A stretch of DNA of 64,000 nucleotides from Anaerolineaceae bacterium (GTDB taxonomy: Bacteria > Chloroflexota > Anaerolineae > Aggregatilineales > Phototrophicaceae), in the NCBI GenBank assembly GCA_020634165.1, contig JACKCF010000001.1:1674001-1738000 (forward strand), given 5' to 3'. Of this stretch, positions 1 through 8,710 are shown one piece after another. The position numbers were made by a program, and so were the translations under genes. The number at the start of each line of letters is the position of its first letter. Position 1 is the stretch's first letter. Below the pieces are notes generated by a model. The model was not told the origin of the DNA, did no database searches, and was given only the letters and a program-made list of their open reading frames with translations.

Positions 1-126
1 TGGCAAACTTGCAGGGAACTTACAGATTCGCCGCAAATGAGGGTTGGCCTGTGGATAATTTAATAAATTGTAATGCGATTAACGAGTTAACGAAAGGCTA
101 TCACGATTGTGAATCAGCGTGTGACA

Positions 127-2745
127 TCAGTTCTCATTGATGAGGCGCTTGAGTTCGTACAGCTTAGTCAGCGCTTCCAACGGACTCAGATGATCGACCT
201 GCATATCGCGCAATGCCTCAATCGCCGGATTCGCCTTCGGCGCGAAGAAGCTTAACTGCTGCGGTGCATCGCTTGTCTCTTTGGTTTTGCTGCTGGTCAG
301 TGTGAAGTCACTGCCATCAGCTTCTAACTGGGCGAGTAGCTCCCGCGCTCGATCTACCACTGGCTTGGGCATCCCCGCCAACTGTGCGACATGCACGCCA
401 TAGCTCTGGTCAGCACCACCAGGGACAACCCGATGCAAAAAGACAATATCCTCACCGCGTTCCGTTACGGCCACATTGTAGTTGCGGCAGCGGGGCAGGA
501 TATTTGGTAGCTCAGTCAACTCATGATAATGTGTGGCAAACAGCGTCCGGCATCCCAGGCGCGGATTGTTGTGAATATACTCGATCACGGCGCGGGCAAT
601 CGCCAGCCCGTCATAGGTCGATGTCCCCCGGCCAATTTCATCCAGAATGACGAGGCTCTTCTGGCTGCTGCCTGTCAGTAAGCGCGCGGTCTCGACCATC
701 TCAACCATGAACGTACTCTGTCCGGCGTGGATTTCATCCTGAGCACCAATGCGGGCGAAGATGCGGTCCACCAGGCCGATGGTGGCCTCGTCCGCCGGAA
801 CAAAACTGCCAATTTGGGCCATCAACGTGATGATCGCCACCTGCCGGATATACGTGCTCTTACCGGACATATTCGGTCCGGTGATGATATGAATCCGTGA
901 TTCACTGTCAAAGTGCGTTTCATTGGCGACATAGCGCGTGCCACTGTCGAGCAGTTTTTCCACAACTGGATGCCGACCGCCCTGAATCATCAGCGTATTA
1001 TCTTCAGTCAGGGTCGGGCGGACATAACCCTCACGCACAGCTACCGTTGCCAGCGACAAAAACGCATCCAGATGGGCGACTGCACGCGCGGTTTGCAAGA
1101 GGCGACCACTCATGTCCGCAATCGTCCGGCACACCGCATCGAAGATGCGCCGTTCCGTTTGCAAAATTTCTTCCTCAGCGTTCAGCACCAGCGTTTCGTA
1201 TTCCTTGAGTTCCGGTGTGATGTAGCGCTCGGCATTCACCAGTGTCTGCCGCCGGATATAGTCGTCTGGTACATTTGCTTCATTCGCTTTGGTAACTTCG
1301 ATGTAGTAACCGTGTACCTTGTTATAGCCCACTTTGATTGTCGCGATGCCTGTTCGGCGGCGTTCATGGGCCTCCAGATTGGCGATCCAATCGCGCGCAT
1401 GTTTGGTCCGGTCCAGAATGTCATCCAACTCGGCTGAATACCCTTGCCGGATAATGCCGATATTGTTCAGCGTGGCCGGTGGCTCATCGGAGAGGGCACT
1501 TGTGATGAGGTCATAGATTTCGTCACACGGGTCGAGTCGTTCCAGCAGGGCTTGTAGGGCAGGCATCCCCTGCAAATGATCGACCAGTTGAGGAATCGCG
1601 GACAGACTTTCGCGCAGTCCGATCAGATCGCGTGGACCGGCTTTGCCAATCAGCAGGCGATTAATCAGGCGTTCAATATCCGATACATAGCCCAGTGTTT
1701 CGGCCAGTTCCTGCCGCAACACCTCATCGCTCGATAGTGCCTCCACCGCATCCAGCCGCGCATTTAGCCGCCGCAGTTCCAGCAAGGGTTGCGTGATCCA
1801 TGTGCGTAGCAGGCGCGCGCCCATCGCCGTAATCGTGCGATCCAACACACCGAGTACGCTGCCGCGCGTCTTACCACTGCGGATCGTCTGTGTGATCTCA
1901 AGGTTGCGCCTTGTAAACGGGTCCAGCACCATAAAACTGGCCGTGGAATAGCTGCGAATCGTCGCGATCTGTGCCAGCGAGTTCATTTGTGTGATGCGCA
2001 GATATTGCAGGACGGTGCCAGCCGCACAAACAGCATAAGGCTGTTCCCCAAACCCATAGCCTTCCAACGTACTGACGCCGAAATGCTGTCGCAGCGTTTC
2101 GTCCGCTGTCCGGTAATCACTCATCCAGTCATCGACTGATGTCAGGTGCATACCCTCTGGCAGTGAAACACCGCGCGAGGCCCAGCTTTCCGGCATAATA
2201 ATTTCGCGTGGATTCAGCCGCGCCAATTCTTCCAACACCAACACCCCGGCGTTATCGCCCTGGAGTTGTGTCGCAGCGAATTCACCTGTAGACACATCGA
2301 CATAGGCTACACCCGCTCGCTGCCACTCACCGGATTCGGCGTTACCATCTGGCACGATGCACAGCAGGTAATTCGCCTGATTTTCGGAGAGCAGTTCCGG
2401 CTCAATGACCGTCCCTGGTGTGATGACCCGCGTCACCTCTCTGTCAACGATGCCCCGGCCATCCGGTTCACTCACCTGGTCACATACAGCAACGTGAAAG
2501 CCCTTTTCGATCAGCCGCGCCACATAATTTTCAACAGCATGATAGGGCACACCCGCCATCGGGATCGGGTCTGACTTGGGATTGTGCTTGCGCGAGGTCA
2601 GCGTGATATCCAGCTCCCGCGCGGCGACAATCGCATCTTCGTCGAACATCTCGTAAAAGTCGCCCATTCTGTAAAAGAGCAGGCAGTTGGGGTACTGTGC
2701 CTTGATTTCAAGATATTGACGACGGGCGGGTGTTACCTTGGCCAT
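127..2745 (-). CDS. mutS: DNA mismatch repair protein MutS
   Basis: Mismatch-recognition ATPase of methyl-independent or methyl-directed DNA repair, which binds mispaired bases and recruits MutL. The N-terminal clamp motif GDFYEMF (about residues 28-34) carries the Phe-x-Glu that wedges into the mismatch. The Walker A motif GPNMSGKST lies near residue 622 and a Walker B/signature region DEIGRGTSTYDGLAIA near 700. Length (872 aa) is normal for MutS1. An in-frame upstream TTG at 2802 exists, but the ATG at 2745 has an AGGT-type ribosome site, begins with the typical MutS N-terminus, and lies about 60 nt inside the transcript predicted from the promoter at 2811-2839. It is divergent from the ROK kinase gene; no mutL is adjacent in the window. 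The assignment is secure. Confidence 0.98.
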   Translation of the reverse strand: MAKVTPARRQYLEIKAQYPNCLLFYRMGDFYEMFDEDAIVAARELDITLTSRKHNPKSDPIPMAGVPYHAVENYVARLIEKGFHVAVCDQVSEPDGRGIVDREVTRVITPGTVIEPELLSENQANYLLCIVPDGNAESGEWQRAGVAYVDVSTGEFAATQLQGDNAGVLVLEELARLNPREIIMPESWASRGVSLPEGMHLTSVDDWMSDYRTADETLRQHFGVSTLEGYGFGEQPYAVCAAGTVLQYLRITQMNSLAQIATIRSYSTASFMVLDPFTRRNLEITQTIRSGKTRGSVLGVLDRTITAMGARLLRTWITQPLLELRRLNARLDAVEALSSDEVLRQELAETLGYVSDIERLINRLLIGKAGPRDLIGLRESLSAIPQLVDHLQGMPALQALLERLDPCDEIYDLITSALSDEPPATLNNIGIIRQGYSAELDDILDRTKHARDWIANLEAHERRRTGIATIKVGYNKVHGYYIEVTKANEANVPDDYIRRQTLVNAERYITPELKEYETLVLNAEEEILQTERRIFDAVCRTIADMSGRLLQTARAVAHLDAFLSLATVAVREGYVRPTLTEDNTLMIQGGRHPVVEKLLDSGTRYVANETHFDSESRIHIITGPNMSGKSTYIRQVAIITLMAQIGSFVPADEATIGLVDRIFARIGAQDEIHAGQSTFMVEMVETARLLTGSSQKSLVILDEIGRGTSTYDGLAIARAVIEYIHNNPRLGCRTLFATHYHELTELPNILPRCRNYNVAVTERGEDIVFLHRVVPGGADQSYGVHVAQLAGMPKPVVDRARELLAQLEADGSDFTLTSSKTKETSDAPQQLSFFAPKANPAIEALRDMQVDHLSPLEALTKLYELKRLINEN

Positions 2746-2810
2746 AGATGCACTACCTGATAGTGGTTTGACAGTCGTGGGAATTATGGACGTTTGACAC
2801 AATGCCAGTT

Positions 2811-2839
2811 ATTCTATCAGGGCTTAAAATCTCCATCAA
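2811..2839 (-). promoter_or_regulatory. Predicted sigma70-type promoter of mutS
   Basis: On the minus strand TTGATG (2839-2834) is followed after exactly 17 nt by TAGAAT (2816-2811), matching TTGACA/TATAAT at 4 and 5 of 6 positions. Transcription would start near 2804, so the upstream TTG codon at 2802 would be leaderless and the ATG at 2745 is the likelier start. Prediction from sequence only. Confidence 0.5.
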
Positions 2840-2876
2840 CGGATGTTAAGCCCGATTTAGAACAAATTTCCTGTAT

Positions 2877-2893
2877 GTCGCACTGAATGCGAC
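2877..2893. promoter_or_regulatory. Small inverted repeat in the leader of the ROK kinase gene
   Basis: GTCGCA and TGCGAC (perfect 6-bp arms, 5-nt loop CTGAA) sit just before a T-rich stretch and the ribosome site of the gene at 2919. It could be an operator or a weak attenuator-like hairpin. No homologous second copy is seen in the window, so the role is open. Confidence 0.3.
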
Positions 2894-2918
2894 CCGATTT
2901 TTTGGAGAAAGGTGAATT

Positions 2919-3905
2919 ATGGGTGACGTGGTCATTGGCCTGGATTTAGGCGGAACACAGATCAGAGCAGCCCGCCTGGACCTGGCCCTCAATATCCTCC
3001 AGCGAGAAGATTCGCTGACGCTGGCCAGCGAAGGCCTGGATTCGACGTTGCAGCGGATCAAAGATGCCATCTACGCGGTGCTGCCGGAGGATCGCTCAAC
3101 AGTGAAGGGCATCGGCATCAGCGCACCTGGACCACTCAACCCCATGACAGGCGTGATTGTTGCGCCACCCAATTTGCCTGGCTGGCACAATGTCCCCCTG
3201 GAACAAATCCTGCGTGACGAGTTCGATATGCCCGTATATGTTGGCAATGATGCCAATGTCGCCGCCCTGGCGGAAGTCACACGGGGCGCGGCTAAGGGCT
3301 TTCGTCATGCGATTTTCATCACAGTCAGCACCGGAATAGGCGGCGGCATCATCTACGATGGTCGCATGTTGCTGGGTAAAGTGGGCCTCGGTGCGGAAGT
3401 CGGCCATACGATTATCATCGTCGGTGATGAAATTTCCTCGCTTGAAAAATCGGCTGCTGGCCCCGCACTAGCCAGACGTGCCCGTGCTGCCATTGAGGCG
3501 GGTCGAGAAACGACGATGCTCCAATTAGCAGGTGGCGACATCAACAAAGTGGATGCGCGTATCATCGGTCAGGCCGCTGGCGAAGGTGATGCCGTCGCTC
3601 AGGAGATCGTTGATTTTTCGTCAAAAATCGTCGGCCTGGGGATTGTATCACTGCTGCACCTCTTCAATCCTGAAATCATCGTCATTGGTGGCGGTGTTAG
3701 CAAATTTGGCGAACCCTGGTTCGATCAAATCTGGACAATCGTGCGTGAAAATGCCCTCGACGCGGCTTACTGGCGCGATCTCGAAATTGTGCCGGCTGGC
3801 CTTGGCGGGGCCGTCAGCATCATCGGGGCTGCTGCACTGGTCTTGACCGAAGGCGGCCAGTCTGATGTTGCTGAATTCGCGTCCAGGCTCAATAAGTACG
3901 ACTAA
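2919..3905 (+). CDS. ROK family sugar kinase (glucokinase-like), zinc motif absent
   Basis: ROK-family ATP-dependent sugar kinase, probably phosphorylating glucose or an amino sugar in the cytoplasm. The phosphate-binding motif GLDLGGTQ is at residues 7-14, a GNDANVAALAE substrate/catalytic segment (catalytic Asp) is near 109-119, GTGIGGGII-type glycines follow near 140, and the EVGH substrate histidine is near 160-164. Length (328 aa) is normal. The family hallmark CxCGxxGCxE zinc-binding motif that should follow EVGH is missing: the region reads GDEISSLEKSAAGPA and the whole protein contains no cysteine. A strong ribosome site (GGAGAAAGGTG) precedes the ATG. Sugar specificity cannot be told, and a non-catalytic regulator is less likely because there is no HTH domain. 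Confidence 0.85.
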   Translation: MGDVVIGLDLGGTQIRAARLDLALNILQREDSLTLASEGLDSTLQRIKDAIYAVLPEDRSTVKGIGISAPGPLNPMTGVIVAPPNLPGWHNVPLEQILRDEFDMPVYVGNDANVAALAEVTRGAAKGFRHAIFITVSTGIGGGIIYDGRMLLGKVGLGAEVGHTIIIVGDEISSLEKSAAGPALARRARAAIEAGRETTMLQLAGGDINKVDARIIGQAAGEGDAVAQEIVDFSSKIVGLGIVSLLHLFNPEIIVIGGGVSKFGEPWFDQIWTIVRENALDAAYWRDLEIVPAGLGGAVSIIGAAALVLTEGGQSDVAEFASRLNKYD

Positions 3906-3992
3906 CGCGCACATCATGGCGCTGGTGACCTATTTTTGTGGTCGGTGAGCGGGTTTCTGTAAGAAGACTGCTAGAATTCTCGCGCGAGATGC

Positions 3993-4019
3993 TTGATGGC
4001 GTATGCCCTATGCTAAAAT
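3993..4019 (+). promoter_or_regulatory. Predicted promoter giving a leaderless kinase mRNA
   Basis: TAAAAT (4014-4019) lies 6 nt before the ATG at 4026, with a TTGATG element 15 nt further upstream. There is no Shine-Dalgarno sequence before this ATG, so transcription starting at or next to the start codon would give a leaderless message. The 15-nt spacing is short, hence moderate confidence. Confidence 0.35.
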
Positions 4020-4025
4020 TGACCT

Positions 4026-5606
4026 ATGCTCACCTTACCTGATTTCCCAGTTCGTCAGCGCGATTTTCTTCTGGAAATTTCACGCGCGATTACCGCCCAA
4101 CTTGACCTCAGCGAGGTCTTGCGCCGCGTTCTTGAAGCATCCGTCATCATGATCGCGGGTCGGGTCGGCGTCATCGCCCTCCACGATGCCAAAGATGGTA
4201 GCTTCCGGGTACGGGCTTATAAGGGCATTCAGCGCGAGCAGGTTGCAGACCTGAATGACCAGCTCAATGCCTTTATCAATACGGTCAGCGCGGGAACTGA
4301 ACGCAACCAGCTCGATCAACAGCTTAAAGAGATGGCTTCCAGCCTGAACTCGGATCTTGTACAGGCTGTGGCCATGCCGCTCGTCTTTGCCGATAATCCG
4401 CTTGGCCTGTTGATCGTGTTCCGCTCCTACGAAGCCAGCGTCACACCCAATGACATGCAGATTTTGCAGAGCTTTGCGGATCAGGCCGCCATTGCTGTCA
4501 ACAATGCGCAGATGTTCCAGCGCATTAAGCAAGAGCAACAGCGTCTATCCGCCATTTTGCAGCACAGCGCCGATGGCGTCGTCATCCTCAACGCGGACCT
4601 GGAAATCTTGCAGGTCAATCGTTCATTCGAGCAGATGACGGGCTGGTCAACCGATCAGGCTGTAGGGCAGTCGCTTGACGCGGTGATCGTCTGGCAGAAA
4701 ATCGAAGGCCAGGATTTGCAGGATGCTGTTGCCCAGGGATGGCCCACGCGCCGGAGTGTCCAGGCGCCCCATGCCGACACATTCTACGTGGAAGGTGATC
4801 TTCTGCGGCAGGATGGCCTGACGCTCAGTATTGGCATTACCTACGCGCCGCTGTTCGGCCAGGATGGCAAACTTACGACCATTATTGGCAACCTACGCGA
4901 CATTACCAATTTCCGGCGCGCCCAGGAAATGCAGAACGTTTTCATTTCAACAGTTTCGCATGAACTGCGGACGCCTGTCGCGCTTATCAAGGGCTATGCC
5001 AGCACGCTGATGCGCCCCGATGCCCAGTGGAACGAGGATGTCATTCGCAACAGCCTTCAGGTCATTGAGGAAGAATCGGATCGCCTGACGACGCTCATTG
5101 ACGATCTGCTCACAGCCAGTCGTATCCAGGCGGATCATGGCGTCCAGTTGCAGCTTGGCGATGTCCGCCTCGACCTGATTGCTGCCAGTGCCGTCGAGCG
5201 CCTTCAACTGCAAACCAGTAAGCACAGATTCGTTGTCAGCTTCCCGAATGGGTTTCCGTCGATGCAGGGCGATGCCAAGTTATTGCGCCAGGTGATCGAA
5301 AACCTGATAACCAACGCCATTAAATATTCGCCAAATGGCGGTACAATTACGGTCGGTGGGCGCTTCACTGACGAAAATGTCACGTTCTTCGTCCGCGATG
5401 AGGGGGTTGGCATCCCTGAAACAGAAATGAGCCGCGTATTCACGCGCTTTTACCGGATAGACAACAAGTGGGCAGCCACCACCAAAGGCACCGGTCTTGG
5501 CCTGTTTTTGGCCAAATCCATCATTGAGGCGCATGGGGGAACCATCAACGTTAAAAGCCAGGTCGATCACGGCTCGACGTTCTTCTTTACCATTCCGCGT
5601 GATTAA
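4026..5606 (+). CDS. Soluble GAF-PAS sensor histidine kinase
   Basis: Two-component sensor kinase without membrane segments, so it should sense a cytoplasmic cue. Domains in order: a GAF domain (about residues 20-160), a PAS domain (about 175-295), a HisKA dimerisation domain with the phosphoacceptor in SHELRTP (His near 311) and a C-terminal HATPase with N box NLITNAIKYSP, G1 box DEGVGIP, F box FTRFYRID and G2 box GTGLGLFLAKS. All catalytic motifs are intact. It is followed after 48 nt by the CpXC protein gene. No response regulator gene is adjacent; the nearest is the OmpR-type regulator at 12967-13671 on the other strand. The ligand is unknown. Confidence 0.93.
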   Translation: MLTLPDFPVRQRDFLLEISRAITAQLDLSEVLRRVLEASVIMIAGRVGVIALHDAKDGSFRVRAYKGIQREQVADLNDQLNAFINTVSAGTERNQLDQQLKEMASSLNSDLVQAVAMPLVFADNPLGLLIVFRSYEASVTPNDMQILQSFADQAAIAVNNAQMFQRIKQEQQRLSAILQHSADGVVILNADLEILQVNRSFEQMTGWSTDQAVGQSLDAVIVWQKIEGQDLQDAVAQGWPTRRSVQAPHADTFYVEGDLLRQDGLTLSIGITYAPLFGQDGKLTTIIGNLRDITNFRRAQEMQNVFISTVSHELRTPVALIKGYASTLMRPDAQWNEDVIRNSLQVIEEESDRLTTLIDDLLTASRIQADHGVQLQLGDVRLDLIAASAVERLQLQTSKHRFVVSFPNGFPSMQGDAKLLRQVIENLITNAIKYSPNGGTITVGGRFTDENVTFFVRDEGVGIPETEMSRVFTRFYRIDNKWAATTKGTGLGLFLAKSIIEAHGGTINVKSQVDHGSTFFFTIPRD

Positions 5607-5654
5607 TCCATGTCTGTAAAATGAGTCCAAACATCCTAATCTTGAGGAGACTTC

Positions 5655-7016
5655 ATGACATCACCCAATACTCAGACCATCCGCTGCGCGAACTGCGGCA
5701 CTCCGATGCCTGTAGCTGTTCGTAGCCTCGTCGATGCGCAACGAGACGCTGAAGGCAAGAGCCTGCTCATCAGCGACCAGATTAACAAATTCCAGTGCCC
5801 AAATTGTGGTGCGCTGAATGTTGTCGACGCCCCTTTGCTTTACCACGACGCGACCAAAGAATTGCTCATCGCCTATGTGCCGATGGGCGTTGCCGCCCAG
5901 CAGGGCAAAAGCGATGAGCGCATCATTGGTGATCTGATGAATATGCTCACGTCCAATTTGCCGAAAGATCAGTTCAAAGCCTATATGTTCAACCCCAGGC
6001 GCGCTTTGACGATGAATGGCCTCATCGATCAGGTGCTGGAGGCCGATGGCATCAGCCCGGAAGTCATGGCTCAGCAGCGCGCCCGCGTCGATCTCATCCA
6101 GCGCATGCTGCAATCAGCCACACCGGATGCCTTGATTTCGCTCATCAGGGACAGTGATGACAAGATTGACGCCCAGTTCATGCAAACCTTCAGCCTGATG
6201 ATTCAGCGTATGATGGCTCAGGGGCCAGATGAAATGGCCGAGGTTATGATGGGCTTGCAAGAGGCATTGCTGGAAAACAGCTCTTATGGTCGCGATCTCA
6301 TCGCCCGCCAGGAACGCCAGCAGGCGCTTCTGCAAACAGTGGCCAATGATATTCAGGCTTATGGTGACGGTGCTACGCGCGCCAACTTCATAGAGTTGGC
6401 CCTGCGCTATGCCGATGATGACGAACGCTTGCAGGCATTCGTCGGGTTGGTGCGGCAGGCCTTCGATTACCAGTTCTTCCAGGAACTGTCGGATCGTATT
6501 GAAAAGACCAGTGGTGACGACGCTGAAAAAATGACATCTGTGCGAGATCGGCTGGTTGAACTCACACAGATGATTGATGAACATGCCCGTCAGGCCATGC
6601 AGCAAACCACCAATATCCTGCGCCAGATTGTTGAAAGCCCGGACCCCATTGCCGTCCTGGAGGCCAATCCGCATCTGGTCGACGATCAGTTCATGGCTGT
6701 CCTGTCGATGAATATTCAGGAAGCGCAGCATCACGGTCATCAGGATATGGCCGATAAGCTGACACACCTTTATGAGCATGCCGTTGAATTGCTTCGCGCC
6801 CAGATGTCGCCAGAGCTGGTCATGCTGAATGATTGGCTCAACATAGAAGACGATGCCGAGCTTGCTAACCAGATTCAGCAGCAGGCACCGCAATACGGCT
6901 CTGATCTGCTGCGGTTGATGGACGCCGTAGAAGACATGCTTAAAGAACAGGGGCAGGCAGAAGCCCTGACGAAGATGGCGTCCATCCGCCAGATGGTGGC
7001 GCAAGCGGTACAATAA
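5655..7016 (+). CDS. CpXC domain protein
   Basis: Protein with an N-terminal CpXC domain, a predicted zinc-binding fold with two CxxC knuckles: C11/C14 in CANCG and C48/C51 in CPNCG. The remaining roughly 350 residues are acidic, helical, rich in Gln, Met and Asp, and lack transmembrane segments or recognisable catalytic motifs. A strong GGAGA ribosome site precedes the ATG. It lies 48 nt behind the GAF-PAS kinase gene in the same direction and is probably cotranscribed, so a role in the same signalling response is possible but unproven. The molecular function of CpXC proteins is not established. Confidence 0.8.
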   Translation: MTSPNTQTIRCANCGTPMPVAVRSLVDAQRDAEGKSLLISDQINKFQCPNCGALNVVDAPLLYHDATKELLIAYVPMGVAAQQGKSDERIIGDLMNMLTSNLPKDQFKAYMFNPRRALTMNGLIDQVLEADGISPEVMAQQRARVDLIQRMLQSATPDALISLIRDSDDKIDAQFMQTFSLMIQRMMAQGPDEMAEVMMGLQEALLENSSYGRDLIARQERQQALLQTVANDIQAYGDGATRANFIELALRYADDDERLQAFVGLVRQAFDYQFFQELSDRIEKTSGDDAEKMTSVRDRLVELTQMIDEHARQAMQQTTNILRQIVESPDPIAVLEANPHLVDDQFMAVLSMNIQEAQHHGHQDMADKLTHLYEHAVELLRAQMSPELVMLNDWLNIEDDAELANQIQQQAPQYGSDLLRLMDAVEDMLKEQGQAEALTKMASIRQMVAQAVQ

Positions 7017-7199
7017 GAGTTGATCGATTTGTGACGCTAGCTGACGATTGTCCTACTCAGACGACTGAGTCTGGTAAATCTGTCGGTTTCACGCTAGGCT
7101 TTTGCCCGATCTATGCAGCGAGATGACATTGTACATTCATCCACAGCGCCGCATCCGTCCATGGTCACCGTTTTGACATTGGCAAGTGAGAGGAATCCT

Positions 7200-8651
7200 A
7201 TGAATCGTTTGAATATGCGTTACGGCCTGTTTGCAGCTTTGCTGTTCATGATGACCGTAATCCTGGGTATCAGCCTCGTGACGCCGTCACAGGTCTATGC
7301 GCAGTTTGAAGAACCAACTGCCACACCCACCGATCCTGTATGGCTGGCGTTCAACGCTGCTCGTGATGCCATCACCGAGTCGGAAGGCGTTAACCTGAAC
7401 CTGGTCCTGCGTTGGGACTTCTGGCAGGATGACTGGTCACTGCCGAATGCCGCTCACCCGGAAAAGGCAGCAGGTATTGATAGCTGCGTTTCCACGATTG
7501 GTATTGCCCAGGGTCGGCCCGTTTATTTCGGCTGGACCTTCGTTATTCGTAGCATGCGCGCTGTGGATTATGAAGCCCGTGTAAGCTTCGACCTCAAGGA
7601 CGTTGCTGTCTGCGATATTATGACCGAAGTCAGTGCCACGAGTGCCCCGGCGGATACAGCCGCAAATCCTGATCTTCCGGCTCCGGTTGCAGGTGCTGCC
7701 GCCAATGGCGCCTTTGAAATTGGTGGCCATGTCCTCGGCCTGACGGGCGCCGCCCAGAATGCGATGAATACGGCTGGTATGCGTTGGGTCAAGTACCAAC
7801 TGCCAACCTCAGCCGGCGTACCCAAGGGATATGAGCTGATCGAAAGCACCCATGCCGCAGGCTTCAAGGTGCTCATCAGCGTTGTCGGTAATCAGGAAGA
7901 ACTGGCTGCTGATCCGGCAACCTATGCCCAGAACTACGCCACATTCGTCCGTGCCCTGGCAGAAGCCAACGCCGACGCCATCGAAATCTGGAACGAGCCG
8001 AACATCGACCGTGAATGGCCATCGGGCCAGATCAGCGGTGCCAACTACACGGCGCTGTTGGCTGTTGCCTATAATGCCATCAAGGGCGTGAACCCCAGCA
8101 CACTCGTCATCAGTGGTGCCCCGACGCCAACTGGCTTCTTTGGTGCTGCTGGTTGCACGGCTGCGGGCTGCAACGATGATGTCTTCCTGCGACAGATGGT
8201 TGCTGCGGGTGCTGGCAACTATGCTGACTGCATCGGCATGCACTACAACGAAGGCGTTCTGCCGCCAACCGCATTCAGCGGCGATCCGCGCGGTGAATTC
8301 CCGACATATTATCTGGATGCCAACACCAACCGCGCGACCGCTGCCTTCCCTGGCAAGCAGGTCTGCTACACGGAACTCGGTTATCTGAGTGGCGAAGGCA
8401 TGGGTTCAGCGATTCCGGCTGCCTACAACTGGTCGCCGAATGATCCTGTGACGGTTGCAGAACAGGCGTCTTACCTCGCTGGTGCGGCCAGCCGTTTGGC
8501 CCAGCGTGGCGATATCCGCCTGATGATCGTCTGGAACGTCAACTTTGAATCCTGGGACCCAGACCCGATGGGTGGTTATGCCATCATCCGTCCTGGCGGA
8601 AGCTGCCCGGCCTGTAGTGCGCTCGGCACCGTCATGAGCAGCGGCGGCTAG
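7200..8651 (+). CDS. Secreted clan-A glycoside hydrolase (GH5/GH39-like)
   Basis: Exported glycosidase-like protein. A signal peptide with a long hydrophobic core ends near Ala-34 (VYA-Q). A first module of about 110 residues carries a conserved Cys pair, then an Ala/Pro-rich linker leads to a TIM-barrel domain from about residue 165. The WNEPN motif supplies the acid/base Glu (about residue 266) and TELGYLS supplies the candidate nucleophile Glu (about 391), the arrangement typical of clan GH-A. The ATG at 7200 is chosen because GAGAGGA lies just upstream and it starts the signal peptide exactly; upstream ATGs at 7113 and later have neither. The polysaccharide substrate is unknown. An intrinsic terminator follows at 8677-8710. 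Confidence 0.85.
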   Translation: MNRLNMRYGLFAALLFMMTVILGISLVTPSQVYAQFEEPTATPTDPVWLAFNAARDAITESEGVNLNLVLRWDFWQDDWSLPNAAHPEKAAGIDSCVSTIGIAQGRPVYFGWTFVIRSMRAVDYEARVSFDLKDVAVCDIMTEVSATSAPADTAANPDLPAPVAGAAANGAFEIGGHVLGLTGAAQNAMNTAGMRWVKYQLPTSAGVPKGYELIESTHAAGFKVLISVVGNQEELAADPATYAQNYATFVRALAEANADAIEIWNEPNIDREWPSGQISGANYTALLAVAYNAIKGVNPSTLVISGAPTPTGFFGAAGCTAAGCNDDVFLRQMVAAGAGNYADCIGMHYNEGVLPPTAFSGDPRGEFPTYYLDANTNRATAAFPGKQVCYTELGYLSGEGMGSAIPAAYNWSPNDPVTVAEQASYLAGAASRLAQRGDIRLMIVWNVNFESWDPDPMGGYAIIRPGGSCPACSALGTVMSSGG

Positions 8652-8676
8652 CCGTCGCGGATTTTCAGCAAGTAAC

Positions 8677-8710
8677 AAAAAAGAGCGTGGCTTTCTGCTG
8701 CGCTCTTTTT
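8677..8710. terminator. Bidirectional intrinsic terminator
   Basis: AAAAAGAGCG (8678-8687) pairs perfectly with CGCTCTTTTT (8701-8710) around a 13-nt loop, giving a U-run in both directions. It sits between the converging glycosidase gene (ends 8651) and the nucleotidyltransferase-like gene (ends 8709, its stop codon touching the hairpin). Confidence 0.9.

Noticed and set aside
1..40. A possible C-terminal tail of a plus-strand gene (frame 2, ending TGA at 38-40)
   Set aside because: Only 12 codons are visible and they match nothing recognisable, so it cannot be supported.
6114..7013. Minus-strand open frame of 299 codons opposite the CpXC gene
   Set aside because: Shadow frame with His/Leu/Ile-rich composition; the plus-strand gene has paired CxxC motifs and a strong ribosome site.
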